Shown here in pieces: positions 53,240 to 62,084 of a DNA stretch of 64,000 bases. The stretch spans positions 1 through 64,000 of the forward strand of contig NZ_VWWL01000002.1 of the NCBI RefSeq assembly GCF_011752995.1, read 5' to 3'. The stretch's first letter is position 1. Every line of letters starts with the position of its first letter. The position numbers and the translations under genes were made by a program. Below the pieces are notes generated by a model. That model ran no database searches, was not told where the DNA came from, and saw only the letters and a list, made by a program, of their open reading frames with translations. Source of the stretch: Burkholderia sp. Ax-1724 (GTDB lineage Bacteria > Pseudomonadota > Gammaproteobacteria > Burkholderiales > Burkholderiaceae).

Positions 53240-53944
53240 ATAACCTGGAAGTAGATAATGAAATAGACCAAAGCCGGAATCGTTCATGTCCGTCATGTGC
53301 GATCACATGCGAATTTCGCATTGTCGCACGTTGCCGATATAACAGCATTGACGATGACCAGATCACATTCCGCACATGTCATTTCGTGGCGGTTTTCGGG
53401 CAATTGAAATAGGAAACATGCACGCACGGTCGTCGACAAACGTGACGTCTATAAAGCCGGAGCATTCGAGTTATTCGCGGGTTAGAGCATGCGTACGGAA
53501 AGTACTCCATTCAGCATCGATCGCCGATGAAAGAAGTAATACCGGTTGCGGCATCAGGTAGACCGGCCCCTGATCTGTGCGGCGCTTGACCCTGAGCATG
53601 CCCCCAACGAGCAACGGCACATCGCCGTTTCGAACGTCTGGCTCAAGGATGGAAACCTCTCCCTGGCAAAGTCCGACATGCGTCGTCCCTGGCCAGCAGT
53701 GCGGTCCCGCGCATCAATGCTCATGTCCGAATCCGACCAGAATACGCACGCCTTTGCTTTAAAGTTCAGGCATGCGCCTCGGCCCAGACACCTGCTACCA
53801 GACGATGCTCTCGCGAGACCGCCGTTTCGACGGCTGGTTGACACGATCACGCGACGATGCACAGTTTGTCTCGTTGCAACCACGTACGAAACCGGCCGCG
53901 ACCCAAGCATCGCACGCGCGTACTCGTGCCGGATTGCCTGCGAA
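53240..53944. other. intergenic region with no recognisable gene
   Basis: About 700 bases. Open frames on both strands lack motifs, ribosome sites or normal codon use. Bases 53297-53500 are AT-richer and hold the promoter of the leftward hydrolase. The part nearest 53944 is the 3' flank of the ynb-like operon. The region appears to be degraded or non-coding DNA. Confidence 0.5.
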
Positions 53945-54397
53945 TCAGAATCCCTTTGCAACAAGAGCAACACCAACCGCAAGCCACTGTATGCCAGCCA
54001 CAACCACACTCGCCCGCAGCAGCCCGACCGCGCCTTGCACCCGCTCTCCCAGCAAACGGCCTGCCTTCGCCGGAGCGATCCAGCCAAGTTCCAGCATGGC
54101 GTGATCCAATCCTCTCAGGATCGCGTCGAGGTCCGCGTCCGGCACCGCGGTTTGCTCTGCCAACGCCGCGAACAACCGGCGGTCGATCCCGATACGTATC
54201 GCGTACCACAGCGCCGCGATCCCCGACCCCGTGCTGACAACGGCCAGCAGCACGCGCACCGTCGCCGCCGGCGGCCATCCCGATGCGACCCACCAGCCCG
54301 CACCCGCCGCGCACAGCGCCGCCGCGACCGCCCACACGCCCGCATCGAGCGCGCCACGCGCGGCGGCAATCCGGAACGCCGAGGACAGGTCGCGCAT
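53945..54397 (-). CDS. small membrane protein at the end of the ynb-like operon
   Basis: A 150-residue protein. It starts MRDLSSAFRIAAARGALDAG and has hydrophobic segments at about 20-40 (VWAVAAALCAAGAGWWVASG), 45-68 and 125-148 (ASVVVAGIQWLAVGVALVA). The ATG shares a base with the TGA of the upstream phosphatase gene (TGATG), a strong sign of coupled translation. A much longer open frame through this region is an artefact of antisense and out-of-frame reading. No family is recognised; its position suggests an accessory role in lipid synthesis or transport. Confidence 0.7.
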   Translation of the reverse strand: MRDLSSAFRIAAARGALDAGVWAVAAALCAAGAGWWVASGWPPAATVRVLLAVVSTGSGIAALWYAIRIGIDRRLFAALAEQTAVPDADLDAILRGLDHAMLELGWIAPAKAGRLLGERVQGAVGLLRASVVVAGIQWLAVGVALVAKGF

Positions 54398-55797
54398 CAC
54401 GCCGCCCCCATCGCGCGCCGGAGATCGATCCAGTCCTGCAGCACGGCCACCCCGTCGTCCGACCATACGGCATGCGAATGAACGGCGCGCACCGCCACCA
54501 GCGCGTCGCGAGCATCGTGCAAACCGCGCCGCAGCGCGAGCCATGCAGCCGCGCACAGCACACTGCGGCCATAGCCGAGCGCGCAGCAGACAAGCACGTC
54601 GCGGCCTTCGCCATGCAGCCTTTCGAGCGCCGCGACTGCCTGCTGCAATTGCCGCGCGGTCGGGGCGACGAGATCGAGTTGCGGCGCGGCCGCATACGCG
54701 AGCGATGCGTCGGCCGCGACCCAGCCCGGCATCTCGGCCGTCAAATCGACGAGTCCTGTCAAGCCGCGCCGCCGCGCCTCGCGCGTCGTCGGCGTTCGGC
54801 CGATCGACACACGCTCGTCGATCCGCACCGGGGCCGGTTGCCGGAATGTCCACAGCCGCGAATTGACGAACGCGCCGGCAATCGTCGGCGCCAGCAGCCA
54901 GCGGATGAAAACCGGGAAACGCCCCCGCGCGTCCTTCTGGAACGCACCCGGCGCGCCGCGCCAATAAATCCATGCGACACAGGCGAGCGCCAGCGCAACC
55001 CACCCCGCGACCAAGGCCCAGCCCGGCGCACGCGGCACACAGACCATCGCAATCACAGCGACGAGGATTGCCGCAAGCGCATAGCGGCGCGCGAGCTTGC
55101 GGCTCGCCCTGTGCCGCCGGACCTCGGCCTCGGGCAGCCGGCCTGCGGCATCGCGCAGAGGAAACAGGAACAGCGCGAGGCAGCCGACGGCCGCACCGGT
55201 CGGCACGTCGATCGCGTGATGCTGATAGGTCGTCAGCACCGACACGCCGATCGCCAGGAACCACAGATGTAGCGCGCAACGCGCAAGCCTGCCGCGCAGA
55301 TGCCTGGCGTAGACGGCCCACAGCACGACAAGCAGACCGATATGCAACGACGGCGCCTGGTTGTACGGCTTGTCGAAGCCCATCAGCAGCGTGAACAGCG
55401 CGCCGGCCAGGCCGCCCGCGTCGGGCCGCTCGAAACCGAAGCGCAACGGCCACGCGATAAAGCACGCGACGGAGATCAGTTGCACGGTCAGCAGCCGCTT
55501 GACGTGATCGAACAGATCGTCGCGGCGTGTCCAGAAGAAGAACGACAGCGCATACAGCAGGTCGATCGACCAGTACGGCACGATCGTCCAGGGTACGAAT
55601 GGAATCGCGTGTTCCCAGCCGAACGCGAAGGTCGGCACCGACGCGCGGCGCGCGGCCAGCCAGTTCGCGAAACCGTACGTGGAAAAGAACACCGCGCCCA
55701 TCGCCGCCAGCCAGCCGAGGCGCAACGCGAATGACGCGTCGCGCGGGCGGCTGGCTTGCGCGACGAGACCGCTTGCGTCGCCGCCGAGTTCGCTCAT
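54397..55797 (-). CDS. ynbD: PAP2 / dual-specificity phosphatase fusion (YnbD-like)
   Basis: About 466 residues. Six or so N-terminal membrane segments carry a PAP2-type lipid phosphatase (about 25-245) with KPYNQAPSLHIGLL and TYQHHAIDVPTGAAVG. A C-terminal cytosolic domain (about 320-455) has the Cys-phosphatase P-loop VCCALGYGRSV. This two-phosphatase arrangement matches E. coli YnbD as I recall it. The start at 55797 lies seven bases after the stop of the upstream gene; an ATG at 55815 overlaps it. It could dephosphorylate a phosphatidylglycerophosphate-like or phosphoinositol-like product of the CDP-alcohol transferase in the operon. Confidence 0.85.
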   Translation of the reverse strand: MSELGGDASGLVAQASRPRDASFALRLGWLAAMGAVFFSTYGFANWLAARRASVPTFAFGWEHAIPFVPWTIVPYWSIDLLYALSFFFWTRRDDLFDHVKRLLTVQLISVACFIAWPLRFGFERPDAGGLAGALFTLLMGFDKPYNQAPSLHIGLLVVLWAVYARHLRGRLARCALHLWFLAIGVSVLTTYQHHAIDVPTGAAVGCLALFLFPLRDAAGRLPEAEVRRHRASRKLARRYALAAILVAVIAMVCVPRAPGWALVAGWVALALACVAWIYWRGAPGAFQKDARGRFPVFIRWLLAPTIAGAFVNSRLWTFRQPAPVRIDERVSIGRTPTTREARRRGLTGLVDLTAEMPGWVAADASLAYAAAPQLDLVAPTARQLQQAVAALERLHGEGRDVLVCCALGYGRSVLCAAAWLALRRGLHDARDALVAVRAVHSHAVWSDDGVAVLQDWIDLRRAMGAA

Positions 55798-55804
55798 GAT
55801 GCAC

Positions 55805-57574
55805 TCATGGCGCATCGACCCGCTGCGCGAGGCTCACCGTGAAAATGCCCATCGCGTCGATTCGCTGGTCGAGCTTGCGGAAGCCCGCACGCGCGACCAG
55901 TTCGTCCATCTCGGCCTGCGAGCGGCGGCGCATGACCCACGTCGCCTCGCCACGGTGATTGTTCAATACGCGCGCGATGAATTCGAGCTGCGGATGCCAC
56001 GGCTGCCCCGTATAGACGAGATAGCCGCCTGGCGGCACGGCCCGCGCCAGCCCGCGCAGCGAGCGCTCGATCATCTCGTTCGCGCCGAACAGCTCGTAGA
56101 GGCCCGACACGATCGCTAGCGTCGGGCGCGGCTCGAGCGCCGCGAGCGATGCCTCGTCGAATGCGTCGCCCGGTTCGAAACGCGCGATCGGAGCGAGGCC
56201 GCGCTGCGCGATCAGCGCGCGGCCGGCCTCGACATTCGGCGGACTGTAGTCGCGCAGCAGAATGCCGTCGGGCAGCGCGCCGTCACGTTCGGCGGCCATG
56301 GCGATCGCATCGAGCACATAACGCCCGTGTCCGGCCGCGATGTCGACGATCCGTACCGGCGTGCCATTGCCGCGTAGGCGGCCGATCGCCGCGCCGATCA
56401 GTTCCTGCAGATGCACCTTGCGCTGCCGGATACCGGCCCAGCCCGGCGAATCGAGGTACGTGCGGTCGATCAGCGCGCCGACGCCGAGCCGCCCTTGCGC
56501 GCGGTTGCGATACACGTAGTCGAGCGTCGAGCCCGAATCGAAACCGAGCCGCAGACCGAGCGCGATGCCGTCCGACAACGCGCCGCCGACCTTCAGCCCC
56601 ATGCGCGTGATGGCCCAGTACGCGCGGGAGAGCGGATTCGCGGGCGGCTGGCCGAGCGCCACGTATTCGTCGTGGAATGCGCCGCGCCGGTCGGCGTCGG
56701 CGAGCGACACGCGCGGGCCCGGCGCATCGAACTCGCGCAACATGAACGCGCGTAGCGGCGAGAGCGCCTGCGCGCGATCGCGCTCGCCGAGCGTGTCGTG
56801 ATAGAAGCCCGGCAGCACGATGCGTTCTTTGCACGCCGAGCCGAGCCGCTCGAAGAAACGGTCCTGCGGATCGCGATGCACGACCCAGTCGGCGCCGGAA
56901 ATCAGCAGTTGCGTCGGCACGGTGATCGCCGCTGCATCGGCGACGATCCGCTTCGCGGTGTCGTGCAGATCGAGCAGCATGTTGACCGCGATCGGCCGCG
57001 TAATCAGCGGATCGGCCGTATAGCTCGCGATCCGCTCAGGATCGTGCGTGAGGAATTTCGGCTTCACGTAGCTGTTCACGTAGAACAGTCCGCGCAGCCT
57101 GTACATCAGCCGCAGACCCGGCCGTGCGAACGGCACGTAAAGCTTGATGCGAAACGCCGGCGACGCGACAGCGAGGCAGCGGATCGGCGGTGCATAGTCG
57201 TGCACCCATGTGGCCGCGAGCACGGCGCCGACGCTCTGGCCGATCACGGCCATGTCCTCGACGGCAATGCCGTACGTGTCGCGGATATGCTCGACAAACG
57301 CTTGCAGGTCGCGCACCGACGCGGCCGCGCTCGGGCTGTAGCCGCGCGCGCCGGGCGAGCGGCCGTGACCGCGTGCATCCCAGGCAAAAAAGGCGAAATC
57401 CGCCAGATCGAGTTCGTCGACGAGATGCGCGACGCGCGCCGAATGTTCGTGGCCGCGGTGCAGCAGGACGATTGCGCCGCGACAGCGCGGGCCCGTTGCG
57501 GGCCAGTGACGATAGAACAGCGTCGTGCCGTCATGAGTGGTGAAGTTGGCCTCGCGGGCAGTACGTGCGCTCAT
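55805..57574 (-). CDS. ynbC: alpha/beta-hydrolase / SAM methyltransferase fusion (YnbC-like)
   Basis: About 589 residues. The N-terminal serine-hydrolase domain (about 1-300) has IVLLHRGHEHSARVAHLV, WDARGHGRS, nucleophile elbow VIGQSVGAVLAA, Asp in SGADWVVHRD and His in GFYHDTLGE, as in monoacylglycerol lipases. The C-terminal class I methyltransferase domain (about 320-585) has VRIVDIAAGHGRYVLDAI. This fusion and length match E. coli YnbC. The start at 57574 (MSARTARE) is preferred; an ATG at 57640 overlaps the preceding gene. It probably cleaves or remodels the acyl chain of a phospholipid-like product; the methyl acceptor is unknown. Confidence 0.87.
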   Translation of the reverse strand: MSARTAREANFTTHDGTTLFYRHWPATGPRCRGAIVLLHRGHEHSARVAHLVDELDLADFAFFAWDARGHGRSPGARGYSPSAAASVRDLQAFVEHIRDTYGIAVEDMAVIGQSVGAVLAATWVHDYAPPIRCLAVASPAFRIKLYVPFARPGLRLMYRLRGLFYVNSYVKPKFLTHDPERIASYTADPLITRPIAVNMLLDLHDTAKRIVADAAAITVPTQLLISGADWVVHRDPQDRFFERLGSACKERIVLPGFYHDTLGERDRAQALSPLRAFMLREFDAPGPRVSLADADRRGAFHDEYVALGQPPANPLSRAYWAITRMGLKVGGALSDGIALGLRLGFDSGSTLDYVYRNRAQGRLGVGALIDRTYLDSPGWAGIRQRKVHLQELIGAAIGRLRGNGTPVRIVDIAAGHGRYVLDAIAMAAERDGALPDGILLRDYSPPNVEAGRALIAQRGLAPIARFEPGDAFDEASLAALEPRPTLAIVSGLYELFGANEMIERSLRGLARAVPPGGYLVYTGQPWHPQLEFIARVLNNHRGEATWVMRRRSQAEMDELVARAGFRKLDQRIDAMGIFTVSLAQRVDAP

Positions 57575-57632
57575 CCGCTCTCTCGTTTCGTTATTCGAAT
57601 CATGTCGTGCCCCCGTTCCGGTGTCCGCGACG

Positions 57633-58250
57633 TCAGCCACTCAGTCGGCCGCCCACTTCGACAACCCCCGCCCGTACGCGCCGCACCGCCGTTGCGATCG
57701 ACAGCACGATCAGCAGACGCCACAGCCACGCACCGACGACACCGATCGGCAAACCGACACCGAACCACAGTGCGAACGCGCCGAGCGCGAGCGCGCGGTC
57801 GCTCTTGCCGAACGGACCGTCATAGCGGCGGCTCGCGCCAACGAGCGGACCGGCGAGCCCCGCGCTTTCGACGATGACCGCCGTCAGCGCGAATAACCAG
57901 ACGTCCGCGGGCGCGAATGCCGGGATCGCGAGAAAAGGCAGCACGAGCGCGACGTCGGACACGATATCGCCGAGTTCGTTAAGGTACGCACCGAGCGTGC
58001 TCTTCTGCCCGTGCTCGCGAGCGAGCATCCCGTCAATCGCATTGAGCGCCATGCGCGCGAACAGCCATAGCGGAATCAGCAGGAACAGCGCGCGGGCGAA
58101 GACGCCGAGCCCGGCAATCGCCCCGACTACAATCGAGCCGCCGGCCGCGAACAGCGTGACCTGATTGGCGGTGACGCCCCGTTCGGCGAGCGAGTCCGCG
58201 AACGGACGCAGACAGTTCTGGAATTTGGGCTTGAGTGCGTAAAGGCTCAT
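57633..58250 (-). CDS. ynbA: CDP-alcohol phosphatidyltransferase (YnbA-like)
   Basis: A 205-residue membrane enzyme with several transmembrane segments. The family motif D-x2-DG-x2-AR-x8-G-x3-D-x3-D appears as NAIDGMLAREHGQKSTLGAY, then LNELGD. The first and third Asp are Asn here; I recall the same change in E. coli YnbA, so it may define the subfamily rather than inactivity. It would join a CDP-activated lipid (from the CdsA-like protein encoded at 59265-60194) to an alcohol head group. First gene of the leftward arm, followed by ynbC- and ynbD-like genes with short or overlapping junctions. Confidence 0.88.
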   Translation of the reverse strand: MSLYALKPKFQNCLRPFADSLAERGVTANQVTLFAAGGSIVVGAIAGLGVFARALFLLIPLWLFARMALNAIDGMLAREHGQKSTLGAYLNELGDIVSDVALVLPFLAIPAFAPADVWLFALTAVIVESAGLAGPLVGASRRYDGPFGKSDRALALGAFALWFGVGLPIGVVGAWLWRLLIVLSIATAVRRVRAGVVEVGGRLSG

Positions 58251-58602
58251 TGGTTTTAATTCGCGGCTTTAATTGGCACGACATAATCGGAATCTGGCGC
58301 TTTTCGCGGAAACACCCGATAATCCGCTGGCCCGACCGCGTGATTCATTCGAACTGCAAACAAGCATTCATGCGCTGATGCAATGAGCCCTTATCATGCC
58401 ATCGACCCGTGCATTCGCCAATCCGCCCTATGCGCGAGTCGATTCGAATCATTTTCGCAGAGCCGCGACAGGCCGCCACTCATTTGAAGAAAATTAAACC
58501 CCCGCCATTTCCCCTATTGCGCCGCATCGGCATGCCGGGATGCCGCCGGCCGCGTGGAGACCGCGGCTCCGGCCACGCACATGAACAGGGGATGCGCCGC
58601 CT
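58251..58602. other. divergent promoter region of the ynb-like locus
   Basis: About 350 bases between the leftward ynbABCD-like arm and the rightward acyltransferase-cdsA-like arm. It is moderately AT-rich next to ynbA (TGGTTTTAATTCGCGGCTTTAATTGG near 58251-58275) and must hold both promoters. No gene or clear operator was recognised. Confidence 0.55.
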
Positions 58603-59232
58603 ATGAACATCCTGAACGTGTGGCAGCGCGATTTCCTGCTGACCCTCGTGCGACTCGTCGCAGGTGCCTATCCGGTCTGGTATCAGGCACCGCCGTCGCC
58701 AACCCAGACGATCTATTTCTCGAACCATACGAGCCACATCGATACGCTTGCGATCCTCGCCGCGCTGCCGCACGAGGTGCGCGCCGTCGTGCGGCCGGTC
58801 GCCGCGCGCGACTACTGGGACAGCGGTACGCTCAAGCGCCACATCGCGCAGAAGCTGCTGAACGTCGTGCTGATCGACCGTCACCGCGAATCGGGCGGCG
58901 ACCCGCTCGATCCTGTACGCGACGCGCTCGCACAGGGGCACTCGATCATCATCTTCCCCGAGGGCACCCGCAGTGCCGACGCACTGCCGCAGCCGTTCAG
59001 GAGCGGACTGTTCCATCTCGCGAGGCAATTCCCGCATGTGGCACTTGCGCCCGTCTATCTCGAGAACCTGCAGCGCATCATGCCGAAAGGCGCGATCTGG
59101 CCTGTACCGCTGATCTGCAAGGTGCATTTTGGCGCCCGCGAGGCGCTAGCCGCTGAGGAAGACAAGGCATCCTTCCTCGCCCGCATGCGCGACGCGATCG
59201 TCGCGCTCGCGCCGCATCGGCCGGCCGGCTGA
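58603..59232 (+). CDS. PlsC-like 1-acylglycerol-3-phosphate acyltransferase
   Basis: A 209-residue protein with the acyltransferase motif NHTSHIDTL (H-x4-D) at about residue 40 and the glycerol-phosphate motif FPEGTRSAD near 117. KGAIWPVPLICKV occupies the place of the last motif. It is shorter than PlsC (about 245) but complete. It probably acylates lysophosphatidic acid or a related alcohol, supplying substrate to the CdsA-like enzyme whose gene follows 32 bases downstream. Confidence 0.88.
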   Translation: MNILNVWQRDFLLTLVRLVAGAYPVWYQAPPSPTQTIYFSNHTSHIDTLAILAALPHEVRAVVRPVAARDYWDSGTLKRHIAQKLLNVVLIDRHRESGGDPLDPVRDALAQGHSIIIFPEGTRSADALPQPFRSGLFHLARQFPHVALAPVYLENLQRIMPKGAIWPVPLICKVHFGAREALAAEEDKASFLARMRDAIVALAPHRPAG

Positions 59233-59264
59233 GCGCCCTTCTCCTCTTCATCCGGACTTTGAGC

Positions 59265-60194
59265 ATGCGAACACTTTTCTGGGAACTGGTCGCGGGCGTG
59301 ACAGGGCTGCTCGCCATCGCGACCTTGATCGGCGCGATACTCGGCGCGCGCGCCGGCGGCACGAGCGACACTATCGTCAACCTCAATCAGCGCATCCGCG
59401 CATGGTGGGCGATGATCGCGGTGATGGTGGTCGCGATCGGCCTCGGCAACAACGTCACCTACTTCGTGTTCGCGCTGCTGTCATACCTGACGCTGCGCGA
59501 ATTCATCACGCTCACGCCGACGACCGCGAGCGACCACACGACGCTGTGCATCGCGTTCTTCGTCGCGATCCCGGTGCAGTATCTGCTGCTCGCGATCAAC
59601 TGGTATGGGATGTATTCGATTTTCGTGCCGGTGCATCTGTTCTTCGCGATGTCGCTCGTCTCGGCGCTCACGCAGGACACGAGCGAATTCCTGAGCCGCA
59701 ACGCGAAGATCAACTGGGCGCTAATGGTTTGCGTGTACGGCCTGAGCCACGCGCCCGCCGTGCTGATCCTCGACATTCCGCATTACGCGGGAGAGAACGC
59801 GCTGCTGCTGTTCTACTTCCTGCTCGTCGTGCAGATCAGCGACGTGCTGCAATACGTGGTCGGCAAGCTGTTCGGACGGCGCAAGATCGCACCACAGCTG
59901 TCGCCCTCGAAGACGGTCGAAGGCTTCATCGGCGGCGGCCTGCTCGCCACGCTGTGCGGCGCGGTGCTGTATCGCGTGACGCCGTTCAGCTTCGGCGCGG
60001 CGTTCGGCATCTCGCTCGCGATCGTGATCTCGGGCTTCGTCGGCGGGCTCGTGCTGTCGGCCGTCAAGCGCTCGCTCGGCACGAAGGACTGGGGCTCGAT
60101 GATCGCCGGCCACGGCGGTATGCTCGATCGCGTCGATTCGATCTGCTTCGCCGCGCCGGTGTTCTTTCATCTCGTACGCTATGCCTACGCGTGA
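59265..60194 (+). CDS. ynbB: CdsA-like phosphatidate cytidylyltransferase (YnbB-like)
   Basis: About 309 residues, eight or so membrane segments. The signature near the C-terminus, SAVKRSLGTKDWGSMIAGHGG followed by MLDRVDSICFAAP, holds the conserved Lys, Asp and His of CDP-diacylglycerol synthases. It makes a CDP-lipid from CTP and a phosphatidate-like lipid. The ATG at 59265 is preferred over a TTG two codons upstream. Its presence next to a CDP-alcohol transferase gene supports a dedicated phospholipid pathway separate from the housekeeping CdsA/PgsA set. Confidence 0.9.
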   Translation: MRTLFWELVAGVTGLLAIATLIGAILGARAGGTSDTIVNLNQRIRAWWAMIAVMVVAIGLGNNVTYFVFALLSYLTLREFITLTPTTASDHTTLCIAFFVAIPVQYLLLAINWYGMYSIFVPVHLFFAMSLVSALTQDTSEFLSRNAKINWALMVCVYGLSHAPAVLILDIPHYAGENALLLFYFLLVVQISDVLQYVVGKLFGRRKIAPQLSPSKTVEGFIGGGLLATLCGAVLYRVTPFSFGAAFGISLAIVISGFVGGLVLSAVKRSLGTKDWGSMIAGHGGMLDRVDSICFAAPVFFHLVRYAYA

Positions 60195-60286
60195 CAGGCT
60201 GGGCAAGGCACTTTACCCGGCTTCCCAGAACGTCCGCCCGATGACCTCGCGTTACCCGGCCGAATGGCAGCGCTGGAAATAATCGC

Positions 60287-60316
60287 CGAGGCGGGAACGG
60301 TTCCGCTCCCGCCTCG
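60287..60316. terminator. GC-rich hairpin between convergent ynbB-like and nrtR genes
   Basis: A ten-base perfect stem (CGAGGCGGGA at 60287-60296 and its complement at 60307-60316) with a ten-base loop. It lies between the ynbB-like stop (60194) and the opposite-strand nrtR stop (60351). There is no long U-run, so efficiency is uncertain. Confidence 0.5.
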
Positions 60317-60350
60317 ACGCGGCAGTTGCACTGCGCGCAGCGGACGCGGC

Positions 60351-61049
60351 CTACCACCCCGCGCGTTTGAACAGACCCAGTTGGTCGACCCGAAACAGCC
60401 GCGCCGGCCGCTGGTTGCCGAGCTGGTAATCGTCGGTCGCGATCAGCACGCCCGCGTCGTCGACCGCTTCGCCGGGCTGCACGTCGCCGACCTTGATCCC
60501 GAGTCGCGAACGGAATGTCGCCCGCGTTACCGTCTCGCCGAACACCGCTTCGTAGGTATGCTGCAGCTGGGTCAGCGTGAATTTCTCCGGCAACAGCCAG
60601 CATGGCAGCGTCGAATAGCTCGACTTGTTGCGCACGCGCAGCACGGCGGCGCGGATCTGCTCCGCATGGTCGAAGGCCAGCGCGGGAAGCCGGTCCACCG
60701 GATAGAGCCCGAACACGCCCGATTCAGCCCCCGTCAGACTCTCCAGCGGCACGAGCGCGACGTAGCTGATCGCGACCGACCACCCGCGCGGGTCCCGTCC
60801 CGGGCCGGCGAACGTCTGAAGCTGCTCGATGTAGCGCGGTTCAAGCTGCGTTTTCTCGCGCAGCATGCGATACACCGCGTCTTCGAGCGAACCGTCCTCG
60901 TTCGTGTGGATATAGCCGCCCGGCAGCGCCAACGCCCCGCGGCACGGTTGCTGGCGGCGCTCGTGCAGCGCCACCAGCAATCCCTCTTCCGACAACGTCA
61001 GCAGCACCACATCGACGCTCACGTCCGGTTTTTCGTAGCCCTTTTTCAT
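60351..61049 (-). CDS. nrtR: NrtR-type NAD metabolism regulator (Nudix-related)
   Basis: A 232-residue protein. The N-terminal Nudix-like domain (about 8-145) includes LPGGYIHTNEDGSLEDAVYR, followed by LREKTQLE, a Nudix box with catalytic-position changes, as expected for regulators that bind rather than cleave ADP-ribose. A C-terminal winged HTH (about 160-230) has LPEKFTLTQLQHTYEAVFG and TRATFRSRLG. NrtR represses NAD biosynthesis and salvage genes; here it is divergent from prs-nadV with two operator-like repeats between them. Confidence 0.9.
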   Translation of the reverse strand: MKKGYEKPDVSVDVVLLTLSEEGLLVALHERRQQPCRGALALPGGYIHTNEDGSLEDAVYRMLREKTQLEPRYIEQLQTFAGPGRDPRGWSVAISYVALVPLESLTGAESGVFGLYPVDRLPALAFDHAEQIRAAVLRVRNKSSYSTLPCWLLPEKFTLTQLQHTYEAVFGETVTRATFRSRLGIKVGDVQPGEAVDDAGVLIATDDYQLGNQRPARLFRVDQLGLFKRAGW

Positions 61050-61091
61050 GCCCTACCCCTTGCCCTGTCCAACCTGAAAAAAGTTTAGCAA

Positions 61092-61116
61092 ACATAGTTG
61101 CAGAAAGCGACTATGT
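61092..61116. promoter_or_regulatory. NrtR operator-like palindrome, copy 1
   Basis: ACATAGTTG, seven bases, CGACTATGT: arms complementary at eight of nine positions. The core TAGTTG-N7-CGACTA (61095-61113) recurs in inverted orientation at 61145-61163. Located 43-67 bases upstream of the nrtR start codon, suiting autorepression. Confidence 0.72.
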
Positions 61117-61144
61117 CGGTCTATGTCTATACTTCGCAGCAAGT

Positions 61145-61163
61145 TAGTCGCACTTTCCAACTA
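61145..61163. promoter_or_regulatory. NrtR operator-like palindrome, copy 2
   Basis: TAGTCG, seven bases, CAACTA. Read on the other strand it is TAGTTG-N7-CGACTA, identical in both arms to copy 1, while the seven-base spacers differ. It ends 14 bases before the prs start and next to its AGAGG ribosome site, suiting repression of prs-nadV. Confidence 0.72.
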
Positions 61164-61177
61164 TGTAAGAGGCAGCG

Positions 61178-62050
61178 ATGTTGAACATCACCGCGGTGAC
61201 CACGATGCAGCACGACGCCGAGTCGTCGCTGAAGGCGCGTAATCCGGTCGGCCTGAAAGTTCTGAAATTCCCGGGCGGAGAAATGCATGTCACGGTCCAG
61301 ACCGGCGTGCCGGCCGGGCAGCTCGAACTCAACGCGCATCTTCCGGATGCCGCCGCCGTCATGACGCTGCTGATGACCACCGACGCGCTGCGCCGGGCCT
61401 ATCCGGACACGCCGCTCGATCTGCACCTGCCCTACGTGCCGTACGCGCGCCAGGATCGCGTGGCGAATCCCGGTGAATCGCTCAGCGCCAAGGTGTTCTG
61501 CGACCTGATCAACGCCCAGCACTATCGCCGGGTCGTCATCCAGGACCCGCACAGCGACGTGACGGCCGCGCTGCTGGACCGTGTCGTGATCGACGATCCG
61601 TTGCCGGCCCTGCGCCGTGTCGTCGAACAGGTTCTCAGGAGTCGTTCGAGCCTCGCGCTGGTCGCGCCAGACGCGGGTGCCCGCAAGCGCGTGCTGAAGC
61701 TGGCTTCACAACTCAATTCGCAGCTCGACCCGCAACTCGACCTGCCCGTCGTGTTCGCCGACAAGGTCCGCGACACCCGCACGGGCGCCATCACCGGAAC
61801 CGCGATTCAGGGCGACCTGCCCGAATGCGCGCTGCTGGTGATCGACGACATCTGCGACGGCGGCCGCACCTTCACCGAACTTGCGCAGGCGCTCGATGCA
61901 AAGCAGGCCCGCAGTGCCGCGCGCAACCCGCTGTACCTGTACGTGACGCACGGCATCTTCAGCAAGGGCCTCGACGCGCTGCTGGAGCACTACGCCGCCG
62001 TCTTCACTCGCAATAACTGGACGGACGACGCCCGCGCCGTCCTGGCCTGA
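61178..62050 (+). CDS. prs: ribose-phosphate pyrophosphokinase
   Basis: A 290-residue protein shorter than housekeeping Prs (about 315). It has KFPGGEMHVTVQTG, the ribose/ATP loop YVPYARQDRVANPGESLSAK, VIQDPHSDV, and the PRPP-binding motif LLVIDDICDGGRTF. It makes PRPP, the co-substrate of nicotinamide phosphoribosyltransferase, whose gene starts 34 bases downstream. AGAGG lies seven bases before the ATG. This NAD-linked Prs paralogue occurs with nadV in many bacteria and large phages. Confidence 0.92.
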   Translation: MLNITAVTTMQHDAESSLKARNPVGLKVLKFPGGEMHVTVQTGVPAGQLELNAHLPDAAAVMTLLMTTDALRRAYPDTPLDLHLPYVPYARQDRVANPGESLSAKVFCDLINAQHYRRVVIQDPHSDVTAALLDRVVIDDPLPALRRVVEQVLRSRSSLALVAPDAGARKRVLKLASQLNSQLDPQLDLPVVFADKVRDTRTGAITGTAIQGDLPECALLVIDDICDGGRTFTELAQALDAKQARSAARNPLYLYVTHGIFSKGLDALLEHYAAVFTRNNWTDDARAVLA

Positions 62051-62084
62051 ACCCGCACGCCATCACCCCGACCGGAGAACGATC

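Noticed and set aside
54399..55804. long - strand frame continuous with the 150-residue membrane protein
   Set aside because: Only its last 150 codons make sense; the rest is an out-of-frame reading of the PAP2/phosphatase gene, which has clear motifs.
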